Source: Cavia porcellus (taxonomy: Eukaryota > Chordata > Mammalia > Rodentia > Caviidae). Taken from it: a stretch of DNA of 64,000 nucleotides. The stretch lies in assembly GCF_034190915.1 (NCBI RefSeq), contig NW_026947498.1:218501-282500 (forward strand), written 5' to 3'. Positions 1 to 11,389 of the stretch are shown piece after piece (position 1 is the first letter of the stretch; each line of letters opens with the position of its first letter). Both the position numbers and the translations under genes were made by a program. The notes below the pieces were generated by a model. It saw only the letters and a program-made list of their open reading frames with translations. It ran no database searches and was not told the origin of the DNA.

Positions 1-583
1 AACCCTAACCCTCACTTTAACCCTAACCCTAAATCTAAACTTAACCCTAAACCTGACTGAAACCCTAAACACTACACTAACTCTAACACCATACCTAACC
101 CTAACTTTATCCGTAAAACTAAGCCTAACCCTAACTCTAACCCTAGACACAAATTCTAACCCTACCCATAACCGTAACTATAACAGTAAACTATAACACT
201 AACCCTTGCCCTAAGCCTAACCCTAACCCTCACCCGAACCAAAGGCTAACCCTAAACCTAACCCTAACCCTAACCCTAACTCTAACCCTAAAGCTAACCC
301 TAACCCTAACCCTAACACTCACACTAACCCTAAACCTAACCCGAACCCTAACGTAACTCTAATCCTAACCCCTAACCCTAACCCTAATCCTAACCCTCAC
401 CTTAACGCTAAACCTAAAACTAACCCTAACCCTAAACCTAACCGAAACCCTAAACACTAAACTAACGCTAACACCATACCTAACCCTAAACTTATCCCTA
501 AAACTTACCCTAACCCTAACTATAACCCTAAACCCAAATTCTAACCCTAACCCTAAACGTAACCCTAACAGTAACCTCTAACA

Positions 584-599
<16 letters not shown>

Positions 600-615
<16 letters not shown>

Positions 616-1545
616 CACCCGAATCCAAAGGCTAACCATAACCCTAACACTAACACTAACCCTAACCCTAACCCTCACCCGAATACAAGGCTAACCATGA
701 CCCTAACCCTAACCCTATCCCGAACACTAAACTTATCCCAAAGCCTAATCCTAGCCCTAATGCTAACCTCAAATCCCAACCCTAACCCTAACCCTAACAC
801 TAACCCTAACCCTAATCTCAATCCTAAACCTAACCCTAACCCTAACCCTAACCCTAGCCCTAACCCTAACCCTAACCCTAACCCTAAATCTAAAAGTAAC
901 CCTAACACTAACTCTAACTCTAACCCTAACGCTAAACCTAACTCTAACCCTAACCCAAACCCTCACACTAACCCTAACCGTAACCTATCATCCAACCCTA
1001 ATCCTAACCCTTACCATATTCCGAAACGTAACCCTAACTCTAACTGTAAAGCTAACCCTAACCGTAAACCCAACACAAAACTAACCCTAACACTAACTCC
1101 AACCTTAACAATATCCCTAAAACTAATCATAACCCTAACCCTAACCCTAATCAACTCCCTAACAACTAACTCCTAACCCTAACCCTAACCCTAACTTCTA
1201 ATCATAACATTAACCATAACTGTAAGCCTAAGCCTAATGCTAACCCTAGCACTAAAAACGAACCTTAACCCTAACACTAACCCTAACCCTAAATCTATCC
1301 CTAACCTCCAACCCTAACCCTAACGCTAACCCTAATCCTAACCCTAACAATACCACTAACCCAAACCTAAACCCAATCCTAACCCTTACCATAACCATAA
1401 CCCTGTCCAACTCTAACCCTAACACTAACCCTAACGCTAAGCGTAAGCCTAACTCTAAACATAACCCTAACCCTAACCCTAAACCTAACCCTAGCACTAA
1501 ATCTAACGCCAACCTCTAACCATAACCGACGACTACCCATAACCC
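600..1545 (+). repeat. Complex long segment, first occurrence
   Basis: The least hexamer-like part of the repeat, recurring with every D-core. Landmarks in order: CACCCGAATCCAAAGG (about 617); CTAATGCTAACCTCAAATCC (about 757); AATCTCAATCC (about 814); D-core (981-1,053); CAATATCCCTAAAACTAATC (about 1,109); AATCAACTCCCTAACAAC (about 1,149); CACTAAAAACGAACC (about 1,250); CAATACCACTAACCC (about 1,348); AACCCTGTCCAACTC (about 1,400); CGCTAAGCGTAAGCC (about 1,435); AACCGACGACTACCC (about 1,523). It replaces about three standard monomers: the CAAATTC landmarks on each side are 1,214 bp apart. Confidence 0.8.
981..1053 (+). repeat. D-core marker block, first of 20 copies
   Basis: A run of unusual units in which CCTATCATCCAACC is followed by CTTACCATATTCCGAAACG and then CTAACTGTAAAGC. 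CCTATCATCC starts at 984, 3,698, 5,780, 8,470, 10,546, 14,005, 22,033, 26,348, 29,062, 31,144, 33,852, 35,928, 38,763, 42,492, 44,568, 47,403, 51,138, 55,270, 58,621 and 63,188. The copies differ very little. Exceptions are CCAACCGTAATCC at 8,470, CCTAATTC after 26,348, and CCTTAACC before 33,852 and 42,492. It is the most reliable anchor for the higher-order structure. Function unknown; it may simply be the oldest cluster of mutated hexamers carried along by amplification. Confidence 0.9.
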
Positions 1546-2347
1546 TAACCCTAATGCTAACCCTAACCTAACACTAACCCTAACCCATAAACCTAACCCT
1601 AACCCTTACACTCACCTTAACACTAAACCTCAAACTAAAACTAACCATAAACCTAACCGAAACCCTAAACACTAACACTAACGGTAACACCATACCTAAC
1701 CCTAACCTTATCCCTAAAACTAACTCAAACCCTAACTTTAACCCTAAACCCAAATTCTAATCCTAACTGTAACTGTAACCCAAACAGTAACCCTAACACT
1801 AACCCTTACCCTAACCCTAACCCTAACCCTTACCCGAATCCAAAGGCTATCCATAACCCTAACCCTAACCCTAACCCTAACCCTAACCTTATCCCTAAAA
1901 CTAACCCTAAACCTAACTATATCCCTAAACCCAAATTCTAACACTAACCCTAACTGTAACCCTAACAGTAACCTCTAACACTAACCCTTACCCTAACCCT
2001 AACCCTTACCCTCACCCGAATCCAAACGCTAACAATAACCCTAACCCTAACCATAACCCTAACACTAACACTAACACTAACCCTCACACGAATCCATAGG
2101 ATAACCCTAACCCTAACCCTAATCCTAACTCTAACCCTAACACTAACCCTAACCCTAATCTCAATCCTAACCCTAACCCTAAACCTAAATCTAACCCTAA
2201 CACTAACGCTAACTCTAACCCTAAACCTAACGCTAAACCTAACTCTAACCCTAACCCTAACCCTAACCCTAACACTAATGCTAACCCTAACCCTAACCCT
2301 AACCTAACCCTAACCCTAATCCCTAGCCCTAACCCTAACCCTAACCC

Positions 2348-2723
2348 TCACCTTAACGCTAAACCTAAAACTAAACTTAACCCTAAACCTAACCGAAACC
2401 CTAAACACTACACTAACGCTAACACCATACCTAACCCTAACTTTATCCGTAAAACTAAGCCTAACCTTAACTCTAACCCTAGACACAAATTCTAACCCTA
2501 CCCCTAACCGTAACCCTAACAGTAAACTATAACACTAACCCTTGCCCTAACCCTAACACTAACCCTCAACCGAACCAAAGGCTAACACTAACCCTAACCC
2601 TAACCCTAACCCTAAACCTAAACCTAACTCTAACCCTAACCCTAACACTCACACTAACCCTAACCCTAACCCTAACCCTAACCTAACCCTAACCCTAACC
2701 CTAACCTAACCCTAACCCTAACT
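2348..2723 (+). repeat. Type-1 monomer, variant b (376 bp), example
   Basis: Runs from CTCACCTTAACGCTAAACC to the next equivalent CTCACC. Markers are CTAACACCATACC, TTTATCCGTAAAACTAAGCC, GACACAAATTCTAACCC with CTACCCCTAACCG, GTAAACTATAACAC, CCCTTGCCC and CAACCGAACCAAAGG. Relatives lie near 7,141, 14,837, 17,183, 23,397, 24,850, 27,710, 32,500, 37,284, 45,924, 52,490 and 53,746. Confidence 0.8.
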
Positions 2724-3108
2724 CTCACCTTATCCCTAACCCTAAAACTAAACTTAACCCTAAACCTGACCGAAACCCTAAACACTACACTAACTCTAAC
2801 ACCATACCTAACCCTAACTTTATCCGTAAAACTAAGCCTAACCCTAACTCTAACCCTAGACACAAATTCTAACCCTACCCATAACCGTAACCATAACAGT
2901 AAACTATAACACTAACCCTTGCCCTAACCATAACCCTAACCCTCACCCGAACCAAAGGCTAACCCTAAACCTAACCCTAACCCTAAACCTAACTCTAACC
3001 CTAAAGCTAACCCTAACCCTAACCCTAACACTCACACTAACCCTAAACCTAACCCGAACACTAACGTAACTCTAATCCTAACCCCTAACCCTAACCCTAA
3101 TCCTAACC
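2724..3108 (+). repeat. Type-1 monomer, variant a (385 bp), example
   Basis: Same plan as the preceding monomer but with CTCACCTTATCCC or CTTAACCC at the start, CCTGACCGAAACCC, CTACCCATAACCG and CACCCGAACCAAAGG. Two pentamers (CCTAA) about 20-25 bp apart (2,681 and 2,705) sit just upstream and recur with most copies. Further copies begin close to 4,800, 7,524, 9,568, 13,032, 15,375, 16,320, 18,660, 20,034, 21,060, 25,380, 28,088, 37,790, 41,519, 58,080 and 62,270. Confidence 0.8.
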
Positions 3109-3296
3109 CTCACCTTAACGCTAAACCTAAAACTAACCCTAACCCTAAACCTAACCGAAACCCTAAACACTAAACTAACGCTAACACCATACCTAACCCT
3201 AAACTTATCCCTGAAACTTACCCTAACCCTAACTATAACCCTAAACCCAAATTCTAACCCTAACCCTAAACGTAACCCTAACAGTAACCTCTAACA

Positions 3297-3328
<32 letters not shown>

Positions 3329-3345
3329 CACCCGAATCCAAAGGC
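3109..3345 (+). repeat. Type-2 monomer, example
   Basis: Starts CTCACCTTAACGC like type 1 but carries CACTAAACTAACGC, CTTATCCCTGAAACTTACCC (or TAAAACT), AAACCCAAATTCTAACCC, CTAAACGTAACCC, CAGTAACCTCTAACAC and CACCCGAATCCAAAGG. It normally lies between a type-1a monomer and a complex segment. Type 1 and type 2 align unit by unit, so they share one ancestor. Confidence 0.78.
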
Positions 3346-4319
3346 TAACCATAACCCTAACCCTAACACTAACCCTAACCCTAACACTAACCCTCACCCG
3401 AATCCAAAGGCTAACCATAACCCTAACCCTAACCCTATCCCGAACACTAAACATATCCCAGAGCCTAATCCTAGCCCCAATGTTAACCTGAAATCCCAAC
3501 CCTAACCCTAACTCTAACACTAACCCTAACCCTAATCTCAGTCCTAAACCTAACCCTAACCCTAACCCTAACCCTAACCCTAACCTTTACCCTAACCCTA
3601 AATCTAAAACTAACCCTAACACTAACTCTAACTCTAACCCTAACGCTAAACCTAACTCTAACCCTAACCCAAACCCTCACACTAACCCTAACCGTAACCT
3701 ATCATCCAACCCTAATCCTAACCCTTACCATATTCCGAAACGTAACCCTAACTCTAACTGTAAAGCTAACCCTAACCGTAAACCCAACCCAAAACTAACC
3801 CTTACACTAAATCCAACCTTAACAATATCCCTAAAACTAATCATAACCCTAACCCTAACCCTAATCAACTCCCTAACAACTAACTCCTAACCCTAACCCT
3901 AACTTCTAACCATAACAATAACCGTAACCGTAAGCCTAAGCCTAATGCTAACCCTAGCACTAAAAACGAACCTTAACCCTAACACTAACCCTAACCCTAA
4001 ATCTATCCCTAACCTCCAACCCTAACCCTAACGCTAACACTAATCCTAACCCTAACAATACCACTAACCCAAACCTAAACCCAATCCTAACCCTAACCAT
4101 AACCATAACCCTGTTCAACTCTAATCCTAACACTAACCCTAACGCTAAGCGTATGCCTAACTCTAAACATAACCCTAACCCTAACCCTAAACCTAACCCT
4201 AGCACTAAATCTAACGCGAACCTCTAACCATAACCGACCACTACCCATAACCCTAACCCTAACGCTAACCCTAACCTAACACTAACCCTAACCCATAAAG
4301 CTAACCCTAACCCTTACAC

Positions 4320-4510
4320 TCACCTTAACACTAAACCTCAAACTAAAACTAACCATAAACCTAACCGAAACCCTAAACACTAACACTAACGGTAACACCA
4401 TACCTAACCCTAACCTTATCCCAAAAACTAACTCAAAACCTAACTTTAACCCTAAACCCAAATTCTGACCCTAACCGTAACTGTAAACCAAACAGTAACC
4501 CTAACACTAA
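4320..4510 (+). repeat. Type-3 monomer, example
   Basis: Markers are CACCTTAACACTAAACCTC, AACTAAAACTAACCATAAAC, CACTAACGGTAACACCATACC, CTTATCCCAAAAACTAACTC (or CCTAAAACTAACTC), CCCAAATTCTGACCC (or CTAATCC), and GTAACTGTAAACCAAACAG. It always follows the complex segment. Other copies start near 1,613, 6,409, 9,091, 11,174, 22,661, 26,977, 29,690, 31,770, 34,473, 36,556, 39,386, 43,113, 45,196, 48,026, 51,766, 55,890, 59,244 and 63,818. It shares the order GAAACCCTAAACACTA, ACACCATACC and AAATTCT with types 1 and 2. Confidence 0.78.
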
Positions 4511-5373
4511 CCCTTACCCTAACCCCAACCCTAACCCTAACCCTAAACCTAACCCTAAGCCTAACCCTAACACTCACACTAACCCTAAACATAACCCTAA
4601 CCCTAACGTAACTCTAACCCTAACCCCTAACCCTAACCCTAACCCTAACTCTAACCCTAAATCTAACCCTAACACTAACGCTAACTCTAAACCTAAACCT
4701 AACGCTAAACCTAACTCTAACCCTAAACCTAACACTAACACTAACCCTAACCCTAACCCTAACCCTAACCCTAACCTAACCCTAACCCTAACCCTAACCC
4801 TCACCTTAACCCTAACCCTAAAACTAAACTTAACCCTAAACCTGACCGAAACCCTAAACACTACACTAACTCTAACACCATACCTAACCCTAACTTTATC
4901 CGTAAAACTAAGCCTAACCCTAACTCTAACCCTAGACACAAATTCTAACCCTACCCATAACCGTAAACCCTAACAGTAAACTATAACACTAACCCTTGCC
5001 CTAAGCCTAACCCTAACCCTCACCAGAACCAAAGGCTAACCCTAAACCTAACCCTAACCCTAACCCTAACTCTAACCCTAAAGCTAAACCTAACCCTAAC
5101 CCTAACACTCACACTAACCCTAAACCTAACCCGAACCCTAACGTAACTCTAACCCTAACCCCTAACCCTAACCCTAATCCTAACCCTCACCTTAACGCTA
5201 AACCTAAAACTAACCCTAACCCTAAACCTAACCGAAACCCTAAACACTAAACTAACGCTAACACCATACCTAACCCTAAACTTATCCCTAAAACTTACCC
5301 TAACCCTAACTATAACCCTAAACCCAAATTCTAACCCTAACCCTAAACGTAACCCTAACAGTAACCTCTAACA

Positions 5374-5405
<32 letters not shown>

Positions 5406-5779
5406 CACCCGAATCCAAAGGCTAACCATAACCCTAACACTAACACTAACCCTAACCCTAACCCTCACCCGAATACAAGGCTAACCATAACCCTAACCCT
5501 AACCCTATCCCGAACACTAAACTTATCCCAAAGCCTAATCCTAGCCCTAATGCTAACCTCAAATCCCAACCCTAACCCTAACCCTAACACTAACCCTAAC
5601 CCTAATCTCAATCCTAAACCTAACCCTAACCCTAACCCTAACCCTAGCCCTAACCCTAACCCTAACCTTTACCCTAACCCTAAATCTAAAAGTAACCCTA
5701 ACACTAACTCTAACTCTAACCCTAACGCTAAACCTAACTCTAACCCTAACCCAAACCCTCACACTAACCCTAACCGTAA

Positions 5780-8700
5780 CCTATCATCCAACCCTAATCC
5801 TAACCCTTACCATATTCCGAAACGTAACCCTAACTCTAACTGTAAAGCTAACCCTAACCATAAACCCAACACAAAACTAACCCTAACACTAACTCCAACC
5901 TTAACAATATCCCTAAAACTAATCATAACCCTAACCCTAACCCTAATCAACTCCCTAACAACTAACTCCTAACCCTAACCCTAACCCTAACTTCTAATCA
6001 TAACATTAACCATAACCGTATGCCTAAGCCTAATGCTAACCCTAGCACTAAAAACGAACGTTAACCCTAACACTAACCCTAACCCTAAATCTATCCCTAA
6101 CCTCCAACCCTAACCCTAACGCTAACCCTAATCCTAACCCTAACAATACCACTAACCCAAACCTAAACCCAATCCTAACCCTTACCATAACCATAACCCT
6201 GTCCAACTCTAACCCTAACACTAACCCTAACGCTAAGCGTAAGCCTAACTCTAAACATAACCCTAACCCTAACCCTAAACCTAACCCTAGCACTAAATCT
6301 AACGCCAACCTCTAACCATAACCGACGACTACCCATAACCCTAACCCTAATGCTAACACTAACCTAACACTAACCCTAACCCATAAACCTAACCCTAACC
6401 CTTACACTCACCTTAACACTAAACCTCAAACTAAAACTAACCATAAACCTAACCGAAACCCTAAACATTAACACTAACGGTAACACCATATCTAACCCTA
6501 ACCTTATCCCTAAAACTAACTCAAACCCTAACTTTAACCCTAAACCCAAATTCTAATCCTAACTGTAACTGTAACCCAAACAGTAACCCTAACACTAACC
6601 CTTACCCTAACCCTAACCCTAACCCTTACCCGAATCCAAAGGCTATCCATAACCCTAACCCTAAACCTAACCCTAACCCTAACCTTATCCCTAAAACTAA
6701 CCCTAACCCTAACTATATCCCTAAACCCAAATTCTAACACTAACCCTAACTGTAACCCTAACAGTAACCTCTAACACTAACCCTTACCCTAACCCTAACC
6801 CTTACCCTCACCCGAATCCAAACGCTAACCATAACCCTAACCCTAACCATAACCCTAACACTAACACTAACACTAACACTCACACGAATCCATAGGATAA
6901 CCCTAACCCTAACCCTAATCCTAACTCTAACCCTAACACTAACCCTAACCCTAATCTCAATCCTAACCCTAACCCTAAACCTAAATCTAACCCTAACACT
7001 AACGCTAACTCTAACCCTAAAAATAACGCTAAACCTAACTCTAACCCTAACCCTAACCCTAACACTAACGCTAACCCTAACCCTAACCCTAACCTAACCC
7101 TAACCCTAATCCCTAGCCCTAACCCTAACCCTAACCCTCACCTTAACGCTAAACCTAAAACTAAACTTAACCCTAAACCTAACCGAAACCCTAAACACTA
7201 CACTAACGCTAACACCATACCTAACCCTAACTTTATCCGTAAAACTAAGCCTAACCTTAACTCTAACCCTAGACACAAATTCTAACCCTACCCCTAACCG
7301 TAACCCTAACAGTAAACTATAACACTAACCCTTGCCCTAACCCTAACACTAACCCTCAACCGAACCAAAGGCTAACCCTAACCCTAACCCTAACCCTAAC
7401 CCTAAAACTAAACCTAACTCTAACCCTAAACCTAACACTCACACTAACCCTAACCCTAACCCTAACCCTAACCTAATCCTAACCCTAACCCTAACCCTAA
7501 CCTAACCCTAACCCTAACTCTCACCTTATCCCTAACCCTAAAACTAAACTTAACCCTAAACCTGACCGAAACCCTAAACACTACACTAACTCTAACACCA
7601 TACCTAACCCTAACTTTATCCGTAAAACTAAGCCTAACCCTAACTCTAACCCTAGACACAAATTCTAACCCTACCCATAACCGTAACCATAACAGTAAAC
7701 TATAACCCTAACCCTCACCCGAACCAAAGGCTAACCCTAAACCTAACCCTAACCCTAACCCTAACTCTAACCCTAAAGCTAACCCTAACCCTAACCCTAA
7801 CACTCACACTAACCCTAAACCTAACCCGAACACTAACGTAACTCTAATCCTAACCCCTAACCCTAACCCTAATCCTAACCCTCACCTTAACGCTAAACCT
7901 AAAACTAACCCTAACCGTAAACCTAACCGAAACCCTAAACACTAAACTAACGCTAACACCATACCTAACCCTAAACTTATCCCTGAAACTTACCCTAACC
8001 CTAACTATAACCCTAAACCCAAATTCTAACCCTAACCCTAAACGTAACCCTAACAGTAACCTCTAACACTAACCCTTACACTAACCCTAAACCTAACCCT
8101 CACCCGAATCCAAAGGCTAACCATAACCCTAACCCTAACACTAACCCTAACCCTAACACTAACCCTCACCCGAATCCAAAGGCTAACCATAACCCTAACC
8201 CTAACCCTATCCCGAACACTAAACATATCCCAAAGCCTAATCCTAGCCCCAATGCTAACCTGAAATCCCAACCCTAACCCTAACTCTAACACTAACCCTA
8301 ACCCTAATCTCAATCCTAAACCTAACCCTAACCCTAAACCTAACCCTAACCCTAACCTTTACCCTAACCCTAAATCTAAAACTAACCCTAACACTAACTC
8401 TAACTCTAACCCTAACGCTAAACCTAACTCTAACCCTAACCCAAACCCTCACACTAACCCTAACCGTAACCTATCATCCAACCGTAATCCTAACCCTTAC
8501 CATATTCCGAAACGTAACCCTAACTCTAACTGTAAAGCTAACCCTAACCGTAAACCCAACCCAAAACTAACCCTTACACTAAATCCAACCTTAACAATAT
8601 CCCTAAAACTAATCATAACCCTAACCCTAACCCTAATCAACTCCCTAACAACTAACTCCTAACCCTAACCCTAACTTCTAACCATAACAATAACCGTAAC

Positions 8701-10139
8701 CGTAAGCCTAAGTCTAATGCTAACCCTAGCACTAAAAACGAACCTTAACCCTAACACTAACCCTAACCCTAAATCTATCCCTAACCTCCAACCCTAACCC
8801 TAACGCTAACACTAATCCTAACCCTAACAATACCACTAACCCAAACCTAAACCCAATCCTAGACCTAACCATAACCATAACCCTGTTCAACTCTAATCCT
8901 AACACTAACCCTAACGCTAAGCGTATGCCTAACTCTAAACATAACCCTAACCCTAACCCTAAACCTAACCCTAGCACTACATCTAACGCCAACCTCTAAC
9001 CATAACCGACCACTACCCATAACCCTAACCCTAACGCTAACCCTAACCTAACACTAACTCTAACCCATAAAGCTAACCCTAACCCTTACACTCAACTTAA
9101 CACTAAACCTCAAACTAAAACTAACCATAAACCTAACCGAAACCCTAAACACTAACACTAACGGTAACACCATACCTAACCCTAACCTTATCCCAAAAAC
9201 TAACTCAAAACCTAACTTTAACCCTAAACCCAAATTCTGACCCTAACCGTAACTGTAAACCAAACAGTAACCCTAACACTAACCCTTACCCTAACCCCAA
9301 CCCTAACCCTAACCCTAAACCTAACCCTAAGCCTAACCCTAACACTCACACTAACCCTAAACATAACCCTAACCCTAACGTAACTCTAACCCTAACCCCT
9401 AACCCTAACCCTAACCCTAACCCTAACCCTAAATCTAACCCTAACACTAACGCTAACTCTAAACCTAAACCTAACGCTAAACCTAACTCTAACCCTAAAC
9501 CTAACACTAACACTAACCCTAACCCTAACCCTAACCCTAACCTAACCCTAACCCTAACCCTAACCCTCACCTTAACCCTAACCCTAAAACTAAACTTAAC
9601 CCTAAACCTGACCGAAACCCTAAACACTACACTAACTCTAACACCATACCTAACCCTAACTTTATCCGTAAAACTAAGCCTAACCCTAACTCTAACCCTA
9701 GACACAAATTCTAGCCCTACCCATAACCGTAAACCCTAACAGTAAACTATAACACTAACCCTTGCCCTAAGCCTAACCCTAACCCTCACCAGAACCAAAG
9801 GCTAACCCTAAACCTAACCCTAACCCTAACCCTAACTCTAACCCTAAAGCTAAACCTAACCCTAACCCTAACACTCACACTAACCCTAAACCTAACCCGA
9901 ACCCTAACGTAACTCTAACCCTAACCCCTAACCCTAACCCTAATCCTAACCCTCACCTTAACGCTAAACCTAAAACTAACCCTAACCCTAAACCTAACCG
10001 AAACCCTAAACACTAAACTAACGCTAACACCATACCTAACCCTAAACTTATCCCTAAAACTAACCCTATCCCTAACTATAACACTAAACCCAAATTCTAA
10101 CCCTAACCCTAAACGTAACCCTAACAGTAACCTCTAACA

Positions 10140-10171
<32 letters not shown>

Positions 10172-10545
10172 CACCCGAATCCAAAGGCTAACCATAACCC
10201 TAACACTAACACTAACCCTAACCCTAACCCTCACCCGAATCCAAAGGCTAACCATAACCCTAACCCTAACCCTATCCCGAAAACTACACATATCCCAAAG
10301 CCTAATCCTAGCCCTAATGCTAACCTCAAATCCCTACCCTAACCCTAACCCTAACACTAACCCTAACCCTAATCTCAATCCTAAACCTAACCCTAACCCT
10401 AACCCTAACCCTAGCCCTAACCCTAACCCTAACCTTTCCCTAACCCTAAATCTAAAACTAACCCTAACACTAACTCTAACTCTAACCCTAATGCTAAACC
10501 TAACTCTAACCCTAACACAAACCCTCACACTAACCCTAACCGTAA
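5780..10545 (+). repeat. Higher-order repeat unit L2 (4,766 bp)
   Basis: Tandem neighbour of L1, offset 4,796 at its left side and falling to 4,766 through small indels. Its D-cores lie at 5,780 and 8,470. Near 7,705 the stretch containing TAACCCTTGCCCTAACC, found in the equivalent place of the right copy (33,065-33,090), is missing, a net loss of 24 bp. A diagnostic AACGTT at 6,057-6,062 replaces the AACCTT seen at 1,261 in L1. Confidence 0.83.
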
Positions 10546-11389
10546 CCTATCATCCAACCCTAATCCTAACCCTTACCATATTCCGAAACGTAACCCTAAC
10601 TCTAACTGTAAAGCTAACCCTAACCGTAAACCCAACACAAAACTAACCCTAACACTAACTCCAACCTTAACAATATCCCTAAAACTAATCATAACCCTAA
10701 CCCTAACCCTAATCAACTCCCTAACAACTAACTCCTAACCCTAACCCTAACACTAACTTCTAATCATAACATTAACCATAACCGTAAGCCTAAGCCTAAT
10801 GCTAACCCTAGCACTAAAAACGAACCTTAACCCTAACACTAACCCTAACCCTAAAACTATCCCTAACCTCCAACCCAAACCCTAACGCTAACCCTAATCC
10901 TAACCCTAACAATACCACTAACCCAAACCTAAACCCAATCCTAACCCTAACCATAACCATAACCCTGTCCAACTCTAACCCTAACACTAACCCTAACGCT
11001 AAGCGTAAGCCTAACTCTAAACATAACCCTAACCCTAACCCTAAACCTAACCCTAGCACTAAATCTAACGCCAACCTCTAACCATAACCGACCACTACCC
11101 ATAACCCTAACCCTAACGCTAACCCTAACCTAACACTAACCCTAACCCATAAACCTAACCCTAACCCTTACACTCACCTTAACACTAAACCTCAAACTAA
11201 AACTAACCATAAACCTAACCGAAACCCTAAACACTAACACTAACGGTAACACCATACCTAACCCTAACCTTATCCCTAAAACTAACTCAAACCCTAACTT
11301 TAACCCTAAACCCAAATTCTAATCCTAACTGTAACTGTAACCCAAACAGTAACCCTAACACTAACCCTTACCCTAACCCTAAACCTAAC
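10546..11389 (+). repeat. Truncated higher-order repeat unit L3
   Basis: It starts with a D-core at 10,546 and follows the HOR order through the complex segment and the type-3 monomer. It stops at about 11,389, directly after CCCTAAACCTAAC, where the sequence jumps to the GCTAACCTAACCC context found at about 39,893. Relative to the right copy about 3.12 kb is missing at this junction. Confidence 0.75.

Larger units (their letters stand above)
984..5779 (+). repeat. Higher-order repeat unit L1 (4,796 bp)
   Basis: Measured from D-core to the second D-core downstream. It holds two half-units, with D-cores at 984 and 3,698 (2,714 bp) and then 2,082 bp to the next. Order of contents: rest of the complex segment, type-3 monomer (about 1,620-1,800), a short type-3-like unit ending near 1,931, type-1 monomers (CAAATTC landmarks at about 2,486 and 2,863), type-2 monomer (about 3,109-3,345), second complex segment, a type-3 variant (about 4,320-4,510), and type-1 and type-2 monomers again. 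The next unit repeats this order. The same unit lies at 26,348. Confidence 0.85.

Noticed and set aside
981..1053. D-core as a remnant of an inserted transposon or RNA gene
   Set aside because: It has no terminal repeats, target-site duplication or tRNA/5S-like boxes, and most of it still parses into mutated hexamers.
697..1176. Plus-strand open frame of 159 codons, rich in Asn-Pro then Leu-Thr, with relatives at every D-core (for example 5,550, 13,787, 21,746, 30,914, 50,914)
   Set aside because: CCTAAC read in frame gives Pro-Asn and ACCCTA gives Thr-Leu. The frame switches composition where the phase shifts, there is no codon bias or domain, and the repeat itself explains its recurrence.
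2681..2712. Arthropod-type TTAGG telomere repeats
   Set aside because: Only isolated pentamers within a TTAGGG array; no run of consecutive TTAGG units was found.
6054..6065. Palindromic GTTAAC/AACGTT string near 6,057 as a regulatory or restriction-type site
   Set aside because: It arises from a single C to G change in AACCTTAACC and is present in only three of the equivalent positions, so it is more useful as a marker than as a site.
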